Below, piece after piece: positions 16,466-23,732 of a stretch of 25,616 nucleotides of DNA. Position 1 is the first letter of the stretch. Each line of letters opens with the position of its first letter. A program made the position numbers and the translations under genes. The notes under the pieces were generated by a model. It had not been told where the DNA came from and did no database searches. It saw only the letters and a list, made by a program, of their open reading frames with translations. The stretch lies in contig CAJTVH010000046.1 in assembly GCA_910579745.1 (NCBI GenBank), positions 1 through 25,616 of the forward strand. Reading direction: 5' to 3'. The DNA comes from an uncultured Clostridia bacterium. Its GTDB lineage: Bacteria > Bacillota > Clostridia > Lachnospirales > CAG-274.

Positions 16466-16487
16466 AGCGGGCTTTATACCGCCCGCA
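16466..16487 (-). other. GC-rich hairpin between the 62-aa gene and portal
   Basis: GCGGGC and GCCCGC (16467-16472 and 16481-16486) form a perfect 6-bp stem with an 8-base loop, in the 100-bp gap before the portal gene. It lacks a proper T-run on the minus strand (TTAAAG follows), so it may be an RNA processing or attenuation hairpin and not a full terminator. Confidence 0.45.
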
Positions 16488-16496
16488 AGTCCGGCG

Positions 16497-16685
16497 TTAC
16501 TCTATCTCGTTTCCCTCTGAAATCCTAATTTCACGCTGTTTTCCCCAAATGTGATTCAAAATCATGTAGTTTGAGGCGTCCAGCCGATTCCTCGCCCATA
16601 CTTTTACGGTTTTTATGGTTTTTGTTCCCTTTGGCGTATAATCTATCTCAAAAAGTTTAGCTCCCTCAAATCTTTTGTTTAACAT
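16497..16685 (-). CDS. Small phage protein of unknown function
   Basis: This 62-aa protein lies between large terminase and portal, a place where clostridial phages often carry a short unassigned gene. It has a GGAGG SD about 9 bases before ATG 16685. The sequence is beta-rich at first (FEIDYTPKGTKTIKTVKVWA) and ends in a short helix and acidic tail. No motif is recognised. It may be a small packaging or portal-associated protein, judging from position only. Confidence 0.65.
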   Translation of the reverse strand: MLNKRFEGAKLFEIDYTPKGTKTIKTVKVWARNRLDASNYMILNHIWGKQREIRISEGNEIE

Positions 16686-16731
16686 CTTTTTTTCCTCCGT
16701 TTTATATGTTTTTTCCCTTTTCGGTGATTAC

Positions 16732-16824
16732 ATATTAACTCTGAAACACTGATTTATCCAGTTATTTTTCAGCGTAAACTTAATAAAAAAATCAATTTTA
16801 AAGTCATTTTTTTGTGTATGTTAC
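16732..16824 (-). repeat. Intergenic repeat unit, copy A (after large terminase)
   Basis: This 93-bp stretch runs from the stop codon of the large terminase toward the 62-aa gene. It resembles 20630-20724 upstream of the amidoligase: 32 of the first 40 aligned bases agree by hand, including CTCTGAAACAC and TATCCAG, and both copies end with TTGTGTAT near a stop codon. On the minus strand the shared core reads GTTTCAGAG then TAATAT. A shared promoter, operator or RNA leader is possible. Confidence 0.5.
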
Positions 16825-18407
16825 AGAACCAAAAGTCCTCGCTCGTCATAAACGCTTTTACAGCTCCCGAAGTTTCTGATACACCTGTCAAGAGCCATTA
16901 TGGCCGCCACGATTCCGTCGATTTTCTCCGTTGATTTATCTTTATCTACCTTTTCGTTTCCGGCGGGATCTTTTTTTATAACAACATTCCCCGCCATCCA
17001 TTTTAAGACAGGATTTCCGCCATGATTAATTTTTCCTTCCAGCAAAAGTTTATAAAATTCCTTTGTCGGAGGACTCATATCCTTAAAATTCTGACCAAAC
17101 GGAACAACAGTAAATCCCATATTCTCAAGATTCTGCACCATCTGCACAGCTCCCCATCTGTCAAAAGCTATTTCTTTGATATTATAAATTTCGCCTAAAT
17201 CCTCAATGTACTTTTCAATAAAGCCATAATGTATTACATTTCCCTCCGTAGTATTTATAAATCCTCGCTGCTTCCACATATCATACAAAACATGGTCACG
17301 CCTGCACCTTAACTCAATGGTGTCTTCGGGCGGCCAAAAATGAGGATACACGATATAATCCTCATCTTCCGTTCTTGGCGGGAATATAAGTACAAACGCT
17401 GTTATATCAGATGTACTCGAAAGGTCAAGTCCGCCATAGCATTCTCTGCCCTTTAAGCTGTCATAATCAATAACTTTGTTTCCCCTGTCGTATACATGGT
17501 CAGGAATCCAGCATACTGTTGAGTTAACCCACATATTAAGACGAAGCTGTTTAAACGTGTTTTCCTCCGAAGGATTATCGAGGGTATTTTTAAACGCCTC
17601 TCTGACCCTATCAATCCCAATCGTATAACCGAGAGACGGATTCGCTTTATACCAGTTTTTCTCATCTGTCCAGTCGTCAGTTTCCTCCAGGCCATAAATC
17701 ACCGGATAAAATGTCGGGTCGGACTTTTTACCGTTCATTATATCTTTCGCTTTGGTATGCAGCTCATAGCAAATACTGTTTTTGTCCGTACCCGCTGTCG
17801 TTATAATAAAAAACAACGGCTGTTCTCTCGCGTCTCCGCTTCCTTTTGTCAATACGTCATATAATTTTCGGTTAGGCTGCGAATGTATCTCGTCAAACAC
17901 AAGACCTGACACATTAAATCCGTGCTTTGTACCTACCTCAGCTGATAAGACCTGATAAAATCCCCCGTTGCTGTAATTCACAATTCTTTTCTGCGCCGTC
18001 ATTATTTTAGAACGTTTCATAATAGCCTGACTCATACCCGCCATTTGCCGCGCCACATCAAAAACTATGGAAGCCTGCTGACGGTCGCTTGCCGCGCCGT
18101 AAACTTCCGCTGACGCTTCGTTGTCCGCATATAAAAGATATAACGCGATAGCCGCCGCAAGCTCGCTTTTACCGTTTTTCTTACTTATCTCAACAAACGC
18201 CGTATGAAACTGTCTTTTTCCGTCCGCTTTCACAACACCGAAAATATCTCTCACAATCCGCTCCTGCCATGGCAAAAGCTCAAAATTGACTCCCGCCCAT
18301 TTGCCTTTAGTGTGTTTTAAATTTGATATAAAAGCAACCGCCCTGTCCGCCAGTTTTTTATCATAATGAGAAGTTGAAAGCATAAATTCCGTAGGTTTAT
18401 ATCCCAT
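16821..18407 (-). CDS. terL: Terminase large subunit
   Basis: This 528-aa protein has the two-domain terminase layout. The ATPase part carries a deviant Walker A EISKKNGKSEL (about 73-83) and Walker B GLVFDEIHSQ (about 167-176, Asp171-Glu172), with an FFIITTAGTDKNS coupling motif near 198-210. The RNase H-like nuclease part starts at YGGLDLSSTSDITAFVLI (about 323-340) with Asp327 as the first metal ligand. It drives DNA packaging through the portal and cuts concatemers. It follows the small subunit with a 6-bp gap. Length is usual for the HK97-like group. Confidence 0.95.
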   Translation of the reverse strand: MGYKPTEFMLSTSHYDKKLADRAVAFISNLKHTKGKWAGVNFELLPWQERIVRDIFGVVKADGKRQFHTAFVEISKKNGKSELAAAIALYLLYADNEASAEVYGAASDRQQASIVFDVARQMAGMSQAIMKRSKIMTAQKRIVNYSNGGFYQVLSAEVGTKHGFNVSGLVFDEIHSQPNRKLYDVLTKGSGDAREQPLFFIITTAGTDKNSICYELHTKAKDIMNGKKSDPTFYPVIYGLEETDDWTDEKNWYKANPSLGYTIGIDRVREAFKNTLDNPSEENTFKQLRLNMWVNSTVCWIPDHVYDRGNKVIDYDSLKGRECYGGLDLSSTSDITAFVLIFPPRTEDEDYIVYPHFWPPEDTIELRCRRDHVLYDMWKQRGFINTTEGNVIHYGFIEKYIEDLGEIYNIKEIAFDRWGAVQMVQNLENMGFTVVPFGQNFKDMSPPTKEFYKLLLEGKINHGGNPVLKWMAGNVVIKKDPAGNEKVDKDKSTEKIDGIVAAIMALDRCIRNFGSCKSVYDERGLLVL

Positions 18408-18413
18408 TGCCCG

Positions 18414-18884
18414 TCAGCCTCCCCTCAATAATATTTCCATTTCGTCAGTGGTTTCTGAGTTTGTTTTATTGGCCACAATACGGCTCCTCGCGGAAGGTGT
18501 CAATCCAAACTGCTCACAAAATTTAAGCATTATTTTAAGATTTGTCTGCGCTATCGAGACTTGCGGCACCTGCTGTAAATAACCGTTAGGAGTCCTAATA
18601 ATAGAACCGTGCTGTGTTAGAAATTCCTCCGCTTCCCTCCATCTCGCGTACGCTTGGCAATAACCCGCGAAAGCCGTAGTATCAACTTCGGTTAAAATTC
18701 CCATATCCTCAAGAATCTCACCCATTCTCGCCCATTCAGCTTTTGCCGCCTCCTCTAACCAGTCAGGGCAGGTTAAAACGACTATACGCGGCTTTGGTTC
18801 ATTTTCGTTTAAAGGTCTGTTTCCCGGATTGCCCTCAAGCCTTTTTAAAGCCGTAGGATTTGGTTTTCTCCCTCTTACCGCCAT
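18414..18884 (-). CDS. terS: Terminase small subunit, P27 family
   Basis: This 156-aa protein begins with the P27 signature GRKPNPTALKRLEGNPGNRPL (quoted region about 5-25). LTCPDWLEEAAKAEWARM, an AFAGYCQAYARWREAEEFL helix and an FGLTPSARSRI segment near the end follow, all typical of this family. It recognises packaging-site DNA and loads the large subunit. The ATG at 18884 has GGGAGGTG as SD. It is the first gene after a promoter-like sequence and a terminator-like hairpin. Confidence 0.93.
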   Translation of the reverse strand: MAVRGRKPNPTALKRLEGNPGNRPLNENEPKPRIVVLTCPDWLEEAAKAEWARMGEILEDMGILTEVDTTAFAGYCQAYARWREAEEFLTQHGSIIRTPNGYLQQVPQVSIAQTNLKIMLKFCEQFGLTPSARSRIVANKTNSETTDEMEILLRGG

Positions 18885-18916
18885 TTGGGCACCTCCCTTA
18901 TTGTTTTATAATACAA

Positions 18917-18939
18917 GAAAAGAGCCTTGCGGCTCTTTC
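18917..18939 (-). terminator. Hairpin terminator between cyclotransferase and terS
   Basis: AAAGAGCC, a 4-base loop and GGCTCTTT form an 8-bp stem. The flanks supply a T-rich run on both strands (CTTTTTT on plus, CTTTTCTTG on minus), so it can act in both directions. On the minus strand it would end transcripts from the amidoligase/cyclotransferase cassette before terS. Confidence 0.7.
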
Positions 18940-18956
18940 TTTTTTATATATACATC

Positions 18957-18985
18957 ATTTTATTTTGCTTTGGTAACTTTGACAA
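18957..18985 (-). promoter_or_regulatory. Possible sigma-70-type promoter ahead of terS
   Basis: On the minus strand TTGTCA (18980-18985) and TAAAAT (18957-18962) are separated by 17 bp, a good match to a vegetative promoter. The start site would fall near 18950, just before the hairpin at 18917-18939, so transcripts would have to pass that hairpin to reach terS. In AT-rich DNA a chance match is possible. Confidence 0.35.
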
Positions 18986-19081
18986 GAACGTACACCCTGT
19001 ATTCCCTCTCTTATCACCCTGCAAATATTTCTTCACGGACAACTCCGAGACCTAAACCGTTTTATCAATTTACATATATTG

Positions 19082-19543
19082 TCACCCTTTGCCATTTCCG
19101 TAGATCTCCTTCCAGCATTTGTTATAAGCCGCTTCAAGAATACCATAGTCAAAACCGAACTTCCAATAAGCGTTGTCTAAAATGTTAAAGTAGGCATCCG
19201 AGGGAACTCCAATTTTTCGACTTTCATTCATAATATAAACCATAGCTATAAGCTGTTCATCATTTACCGTTACTTTCAAATCTTTTTTGTAATAGAAAGC
19301 TGGAAATCCCTCATAGCGGTCAAGACTTGTTTCATCCGATTCGGTTATTCTCCAAATCAAAACAGGAACCCTTGAGCCTTTCCTCCGCTCTATGGTCGCG
19401 TAGGCTCCTGTCTGTGAACCTTTGAAAATCAGCTCATAATCATTTATTTCGCTTTTCCCAATAAGCCTCGCGTTTGGGCAGCGATATGCCATTTGCTTTT
19501 CGTCCATATTACTTCCGTAAGCTATATAGTATTTTGTTCTCAT
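19082..19543 (-). CDS. Gamma-glutamylcyclotransferase-like (AIG2/GGCT) protein
   Basis: This 153-aa protein has the GGCT fold marks: AYGSNM at residues 8-13 (substrate-binding loop) and SLDRYEGFPAFYYKK with the predicted catalytic acid Glu78. GGCT-like enzymes release a gamma-linked glutamyl or similar group as 5-oxoproline, and AIG2-like members are repeatedly found next to amidoligases in bacterial and phage gene sets. It has a strong AAGGAG SD and follows the amidoligase gene by about 95 bp, with a terminator-like hairpin between them. The substrate is unknown. Confidence 0.85.
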   Translation of the reverse strand: MRTKYYIAYGSNMDEKQMAYRCPNARLIGKSEINDYELIFKGSQTGAYATIERRKGSRVPVLIWRITESDETSLDRYEGFPAFYYKKDLKVTVNDEQLIAMVYIMNESRKIGVPSDAYFNILDNAYWKFGFDYGILEAAYNKCWKEIYGNGKG

Positions 19544-19591
19544 AAAAATTCTCCTTCCAAATTTACACTAAAGGTACACCCTTCTACCACC

Positions 19592-19614
19592 TAAAAACCG
19601 CCGGGGCGGTCGGT
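19592..19614 (-). terminator. Terminator-like hairpin between amidoligase and cyclotransferase genes
   Basis: On the minus strand ACCGC, CCCG loop and GCGGT are followed by TTTTTAGG. The stem is short but GC-rich. It would reduce read-through from the amidoligase into the cyclotransferase gene and so set their ratio, or mark two separate transcripts. Confidence 0.55.
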
Positions 19615-19638
19615 AGGTTCGGCATAAGGCTATACCCT

Positions 19639-20517
19639 TTATCTCCACGCCGAATTCCCTTCAAGGTACTTAAGGAAATGCAGACGGCAGGTTTTGAATT
19701 CCTCTCCAATCAATCCTAATCTAAGCATCCAGCACCTGAACGCGTATTTTTCATTATCGGTTGTTGTTTTTCTCGAACTTGCCTTTTTCTGTGTTAAAGC
19801 TTGCCGGCTAACAGCGAGGCAGAATTGTATGTAGGCTTTAACTTCACCCGCGTGAGTTGTTGAATTGAAAATCCTGAATTCAACTGTACCTTTCGTGAAT
19901 GTCGCGTGCAGGTTAAGTCCGTGGTAACGGCTTTGGTTATAATGCGATGTTCTTCCGTAATCCGCTCCTTGGCTTGTATACCAAATATCCCCAAGTTCGC
20001 TCATTGTCATCGGCTTTTTCTTGTTTATCACATCAATCAATTCCTCGTTTACCTTTTTGCAGTAGCGGAGGCGGTTTTGATTTATTCTCAAAGCTTTGTA
20101 AAGAATGTCTTCTTTGCTAGCGATGATGTTTACTATATTTCTTAAAGTCTGCGGCGTGAATTTTTCCGCTCCGACATGAATGTGAATTCCCGTTGATGAA
20201 TTCGCAATCGCTCCCTTATGTCTTAATTGTCTTATAATTTCCTGCAAATCCTCAATATCCTCGTAGGTTAAAATCGGGCTGACTATCTCAGTTTTGTAAT
20301 CGTCATTTGCGGGGTTTCCGTTTTTCTTTTCCGCTCTTATACTTGAGTCGTACATTGCTTTCCAAGTTCTTCCCTTGTTGTCTTTGGCGGCGTAGGTTTT
20401 GTAGCTTCCGCCCTCGTATCGGCTTGCTGTCCCGAAATAATCCACGATAACCTTTGCCGCCATTTCTCTTGTAATTCCTGTAAGTTCAATCTCAATTCCA
20501 AATTTAAGTGTTTTCAT
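19639..20517 (-). CDS. Amidoligase family enzyme (glutamine synthetase-like fold)
   Basis: This 292-aa protein fits the predicted amidoligase family, which forms amide bonds with ATP through a glutamine synthetase/COOH-NH2 ligase-like fold. Visible marks are FGIEIELTG (6-14), an acidic YDSSI (56-60), TEIVSP (76-81), STGIHIHVG (108-116), YHGLNLHA (198-205) and TVEFRIFNST (211-220). The conserved acids, histidines and arginine needed for ATP and metal binding are therefore present. ATG 20517 is chosen because AAAAGGAG lies about 9 bases upstream; the frame is open 44 codons further without an SD. It is paired with a GGCT-like gene. The target (peptide, wall or nucleotide) is unknown. Confidence 0.85.
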   Translation of the reverse strand: MKTLKFGIEIELTGITREMAAKVIVDYFGTASRYEGGSYKTYAAKDNKGRTWKAMYDSSIRAEKKNGNPANDDYKTEIVSPILTYEDIEDLQEIIRQLRHKGAIANSSTGIHIHVGAEKFTPQTLRNIVNIIASKEDILYKALRINQNRLRYCKKVNEELIDVINKKKPMTMSELGDIWYTSQGADYGRTSHYNQSRYHGLNLHATFTKGTVEFRIFNSTTHAGEVKAYIQFCLAVSRQALTQKKASSRKTTTDNEKYAFRCWMLRLGLIGEEFKTCRLHFLKYLEGNSAWR

Positions 20518-20629
20518 AATGTATTCTCCTTTTCTTTTTGGGGATTGTTTTCCCTTTAGCTCAGAACTTTCGCTTCGCAAAAGCGCCCTTCGGGCGGCGG
20601 GTCTGTCTTCCCGCTTCATCGTTGTACCT

Positions 20630-20724
20630 ATATTACCTCTGAAACACACTTATATCCAGTCAATTTTGAAGTGTAAATGTACCAAATATCAACGGTACAT
20701 TTACAATGAAATTGTGTATATCAC
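20630..20724 (-). repeat. Intergenic repeat unit, copy B (upstream of amidoligase)
   Basis: This is the partner of 16732-16824. It begins ATATTACCTCTGAAACAC on the plus strand, shares TATCCAG and ends TTGTGTATATCAC at the stop codon of a short frame. On the minus strand TTGACTGGATAT precedes GTTTCAGAG and TAATAT, which resembles a promoter layout with non-standard spacing. It contains a 12-bp inverted repeat that copy A lacks. Confidence 0.5.
20672..20705. promoter_or_regulatory. 12-bp perfect inverted repeat, operator candidate
   Basis: TGTAAATGTACC (20672-20683) and GGTACATTTACA (20694-20705) are exact reverse complements with a 10-bp spacer. Centre-to-centre spacing is 22 bp, about two helical turns, which suits a dimeric DNA-binding protein. 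No T-run follows on either strand, so a terminator is unlikely. It lies upstream of the amidoligase. Confidence 0.5.
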
Positions 20725-20848
20725 GGACTCTTTTTCTTCCTGTATTTCTCTTTTGCTGTTTCGATTTCAGCCTTTATTTTTCTGTGTTACATTAATCACT
20801 CTGAAACGGATAAAAGTCAAGGAAATTATGAAAAAATTCTTATATTTT

Positions 20849-21991
20849 TTACAGTGTACTCTCCGCTATTTTTTTGCCGATTGCGTAAACAACATTTACC
20901 GTCGCGGCGTTTCCCGCCTGTTTATAAAGCTGTGTATCCGAATTAACCGCCTGTGCCTTTTCAAACAGCGCGTCAGGGAAACCTTGAAGCCGAAAACACT
21001 CCCTCGGCATTAGCCTTCGTATCCTTACCTCTTTGCCGTTCCATACCACCGCGTCATGGTTATTGCCGTAAGTAAGAGTCCGAGGAACCGCATGACCTCC
21101 GCGACCCCATTTCTCTTTAGCGTCTGGGCGCCTCAATGTTACTCCGCCGCCAAAAGCCGCTGTGTCATGGCCCCGCTCCGCGCCGTTTCTTATTTTTATT
21201 TCCATAACAGCGGAATTAGCGGCTCGTCTGTTTGTCATTCCCGATGTGTATCTCGCTATTATCGTTCTTGCGTCTTTTGTAATTTTAGGTGTTGTTTCCG
21301 ACTGGTCTATAAAATAAAGACCTGTTTTCGCTCCTATTCCTCCCGATTCTCCCATAAGTGTCGCTGAAATTCCACTCGTTTCATATACTCTATAGCCTTG
21401 TTTGCCTCCTATAACTTGCTTAAGAGTCGCCGTATTATCTCCTTCGATAGGTAATATTTCTCGTCCGCGTCCGCTTCTAAGATGTCCGACAGTATACACT
21501 CTTTCTCTGTTCTGGGGCACTCCATAATCTTTAGAGTTGAGAACCTGCCATTCAAGGCCGTACCCGCTTTCATCCAGCTCAGCGAGATATTCAATGAAGT
21601 CAAATCCTTTATTGCTTGAGAGCAGGCCTTTAACGTTCTCAACGATAATCCATCGGGGCTTATCTTCTTCTTTTTTGCCTTTGAGGAGGTCAGCGAATTT
21701 AAAAAAGAGACCGCTTCTGTCTCCGTGAATTCCGGCTCGTTCTCCGGCAATACTAACGTTTTGGCAGGGCGAGCCCGCTGTCCATATATCCGCTCTTGGA
21801 ATATCGCTTGATTTAAGTTTTTCAATGTCATCCGAATACCACTCTCCCTCCGTGTTATACATCGCGTTATAGGATTTTACCGCGAATTTATCCTTTTCAC
21901 AAAATCCTACACATTTCATTCCGGCTCTTTCAAGTCCTAATCTAAAACCTCCTATACCGGCAAAGAAATCTATAAAAGTTAGCCGCCTCAT
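20849..21991 (-). CDS. DNA (cytosine-5)-methyltransferase
   Basis: This 380-aa protein has the full set of C5 methylase motifs: FIDFFAGIGGFRLG (6-19, SAM binding), GSPCQ with catalytic Cys76, ENV (118-120), QNRER (160-164) and a C-terminal RRLMPRECFRLQGFP followed by YKQAGNAATVNVV. The target-recognition region lies at about 175-320. The ATG overlaps the TGA of the upstream methylase by 4 bases, so the two are coupled. No restriction enzyme gene is adjacent. Protection of phage DNA from host restriction is the likely role; the site is unknown. Confidence 0.93.
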   Translation of the reverse strand: MRRLTFIDFFAGIGGFRLGLERAGMKCVGFCEKDKFAVKSYNAMYNTEGEWYSDDIEKLKSSDIPRADIWTAGSPCQNVSIAGERAGIHGDRSGLFFKFADLLKGKKEEDKPRWIIVENVKGLLSSNKGFDFIEYLAELDESGYGLEWQVLNSKDYGVPQNRERVYTVGHLRSGRGREILPIEGDNTATLKQVIGGKQGYRVYETSGISATLMGESGGIGAKTGLYFIDQSETTPKITKDARTIIARYTSGMTNRRAANSAVMEIKIRNGAERGHDTAAFGGGVTLRRPDAKEKWGRGGHAVPRTLTYGNNHDAVVWNGKEVRIRRLMPRECFRLQGFPDALFEKAQAVNSDTQLYKQAGNAATVNVVYAIGKKIAESTL

Positions 21992-23253
21992 TTCTGTAAA
22001 ACACCATCTTCCATATCCCGCAAAGCCTCATTAAAAGTAAGTTTCTGACCGTTTCGTGTTACAAACACATCATCTGTTTTTCCGTCCTTTAGTTTCACAT
22101 AGCGTTTTACAATTACATCCGCGAACTTTTCATCAAGTTCAATGCCGTAACAAATTCTATTCGTTTCCTCACAGGCTATAAGAGTTGAACCTGAACCGCA
22201 AAACGGTTCAAGTACGATACAATTTGACATACTCGAATTTTTTATTGGATACGCAATCAGCGGTACGGGTTTCATTGTCGGATGTTCCTTACTGCTTTTC
22301 GGTCTTTCGTATTCCCAAACAGTGGTCTGTTTTCTGTCAGAATACCATTGATGTTTACCCCCTTTTTTCCAGCCGAACAGACAAGGCTCGTGCTGCCACT
22401 GATACGGACTCCTGCCGAGTACAAGACTGTTTTTTTTCCAAATACAGCATCCGCTTAAATAAAATCCGGCATCCTGAAACGCTTTTCTGAAATTATAGCC
22501 TTGCGTATCAGCGTGAAACACATATATAGAAGCGTCATTTTCCATATGCCGTTCCATATTTGTAAAGGCTGATAAAAGAAATTTATAAAAATCCTCGTCA
22601 GACATATTGTCATTTTTGATTTTTCCGGCTGTTTCCTCTACATTTACGTTATACGGCGGGTCTGTCACAACAAGATTTGCTTTTCTTCCAGCCATGAGTA
22701 CATTATAAGTTTCGGGAAATGTCGCGTCACCGCATATAAGCCGATGTTTGCCCAATAACCACATATCACCCTGACGGCTTATAACTGGCTTTTTTAATTC
22801 CGCCTCAACGTCAAAATCATCCTCCTTGACTTCTTTATCGTATATTTTTGAGAAAAGTGTATCAATCTCTGGGACCTCAAAACCTGTAAAATCCGTATTG
22901 AAATTCTCATTTTGTAAATCTACAAGCAAATCGGCAAGCATACTGTCATCCCAAGAACCTGTTATTTTATTGAGGGCTATATTTAAAGCTTTTTCTCTTG
23001 TTTTGTCAAGCTCAACAACGGCACACGGCACTTTGGTATACCCTAAATCTTTAGCGACAGCTAATCTCTGATGCCCCCCGATAATCGTCATATCTGAGTT
23101 TATTACCAGCGGATCGGCAAATCCAAACTCCGATATAGAATTTTTAATTTTCTCATATTCACTATCCCCTGCCTTAAGCTTTTTTCTTGGATTGTATTCC
23201 GCGGGCTTTAACAGTTCCACTGAAATATTTCTCAATTCAGAAATCTTTTTCAT
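21988..23253 (-). CDS. ParB-domain / N6- or N4-DNA methyltransferase fusion
   Basis: This 421-aa protein joins a ParB/sulfiredoxin-like domain (about 1-100, with VINSDMTIIGGHQRLAVAK and GHQR at 60-63) to a beta-class amino-methyltransferase. TDPPYNV (197-203, motif IV) comes before VLEPFCGSGST (347-357, SAM motif I), which is the beta-class order. Such fusions are frequent in Bacillota phages and ICEs. The ParB domain may bind nucleotide or DNA; its role is not settled. The gene overlaps both neighbours by 4 bases. Adenine or N4-cytosine modification of phage DNA is expected. Confidence 0.92.
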   Translation of the reverse strand: MKKISELRNISVELLKPAEYNPRKKLKAGDSEYEKIKNSISEFGFADPLVINSDMTIIGGHQRLAVAKDLGYTKVPCAVVELDKTREKALNIALNKITGSWDDSMLADLLVDLQNENFNTDFTGFEVPEIDTLFSKIYDKEVKEDDFDVEAELKKPVISRQGDMWLLGKHRLICGDATFPETYNVLMAGRKANLVVTDPPYNVNVEETAGKIKNDNMSDEDFYKFLLSAFTNMERHMENDASIYVFHADTQGYNFRKAFQDAGFYLSGCCIWKKNSLVLGRSPYQWQHEPCLFGWKKGGKHQWYSDRKQTTVWEYERPKSSKEHPTMKPVPLIAYPIKNSSMSNCIVLEPFCGSGSTLIACEETNRICYGIELDEKFADVIVKRYVKLKDGKTDDVFVTRNGQKLTFNEALRDMEDGVLQK

Positions 23254-23690
23254 TTTTTACTTTCCTCCCTTTCGTAAAATCTGTCATATATATAACATGG
23301 ATGTCCGCAATATTTTCTGCCTTTATTGCCATAAGCTATAAAGTCCATGCCGCAATAAGCGCATTTTATTCTGTATAAAGCTGTTTCTCTTTTCTTTATC
23401 TCTTCAGGATGCTGTTTCCACCAATCCCGTCTGCATTCTTCTGAGCAGAACTTTTTCGGTCTTCCTTTTTTAGGCTGTCTGATATGTCCATAACAGTTAA
23501 GACATCGTTTATACTCATCAGCTTTTTCCCTATCGTTCAAAACAAAGGCCTCTCCAAAGCCTGACATGTGCCTTTTTTTGCAAAACGTTCTAACGATATC
23601 TCTTGATAAACCTACAGCAGAGGCTATAGTTTTATAGCCCCTGCCCTTTTTTCGCATACGCACTATTTGTTTTTTCTGTGTTTCCGTCAT
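23250..23690 (-). CDS. Helix-turn-helix plus zinc-finger protein
   Basis: The 146-aa product starts MTETQKKQIVRMRKKGRG with a homeodomain-like helix-turn-helix over about 4-40 (YKTIASAVGLSRDIVRTF). Two treble-clef or ribbon-like Cys4 sites follow: Cys63/66/82/86 and Cys110/113/128/132. Similar proteins occur in clostridial phages and conjugative elements. It may be a transcription factor for the late or accessory genes. The frame is open to a GTG at 23732 without an SD; ATG 23690 has a weak GGGTG and gives the usual length. The stop overlaps the methylase start. Confidence 0.75.
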   Translation of the reverse strand: MTETQKKQIVRMRKKGRGYKTIASAVGLSRDIVRTFCKKRHMSGFGEAFVLNDREKADEYKRCLNCYGHIRQPKKGRPKKFCSEECRRDWWKQHPEEIKKRETALYRIKCAYCGMDFIAYGNKGRKYCGHPCYIYDRFYEREESKK

Positions 23691-23732
23691 ATACGGCACC
23701 CGACTTTCTATAACCTTTTGGCGAAAATACAC

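Larger units (their letters stand above)
20518..20848 (-). other. Gene-free leader region between cytosine methylase and amidoligase
   Basis: This 331-bp gap holds copy B of the intergenic repeat, a 12-bp perfect inverted repeat, and a GC-rich hairpin CGCCC/GGGCG (20584-20596) followed on the minus strand by CTTTTG, which could be a weak terminator in the amidoligase leader. A short frame of about 20 codons (KAEIETAKEKYRKKK) ends at a TGA at 20721-20723 without any usable start, probably a gene remnant. A third, partial copy of the CTCTGAAAC box lies at 20791-20820. Confidence 0.5.

Noticed and set aside
18829..19188. 119-codon plus-strand open frame between terS and the cyclotransferase
   Set aside because: It overlaps the ends of both genes and the terminator hairpin; no domain or SD supports it.
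20518..20649. 44-residue N-terminal extension of the amidoligase
   Set aside because: The arginine- and lysine-rich extension is not part of the fold, lacks an SD and overlaps leader hairpins; ATG 20517 has a strong SD.
20519..21013. 164-codon plus-strand open frame
   Set aside because: It spans the C-terminus of the cytosine methylase and the leader region in antisense. The composition is not protein-like, and no SD or family match is seen.
20849..23253. Restriction-modification system
   Set aside because: Two methyltransferases are present, but no gene next to them resembles a restriction enzyme. The HNH protein is of the phage packaging type.
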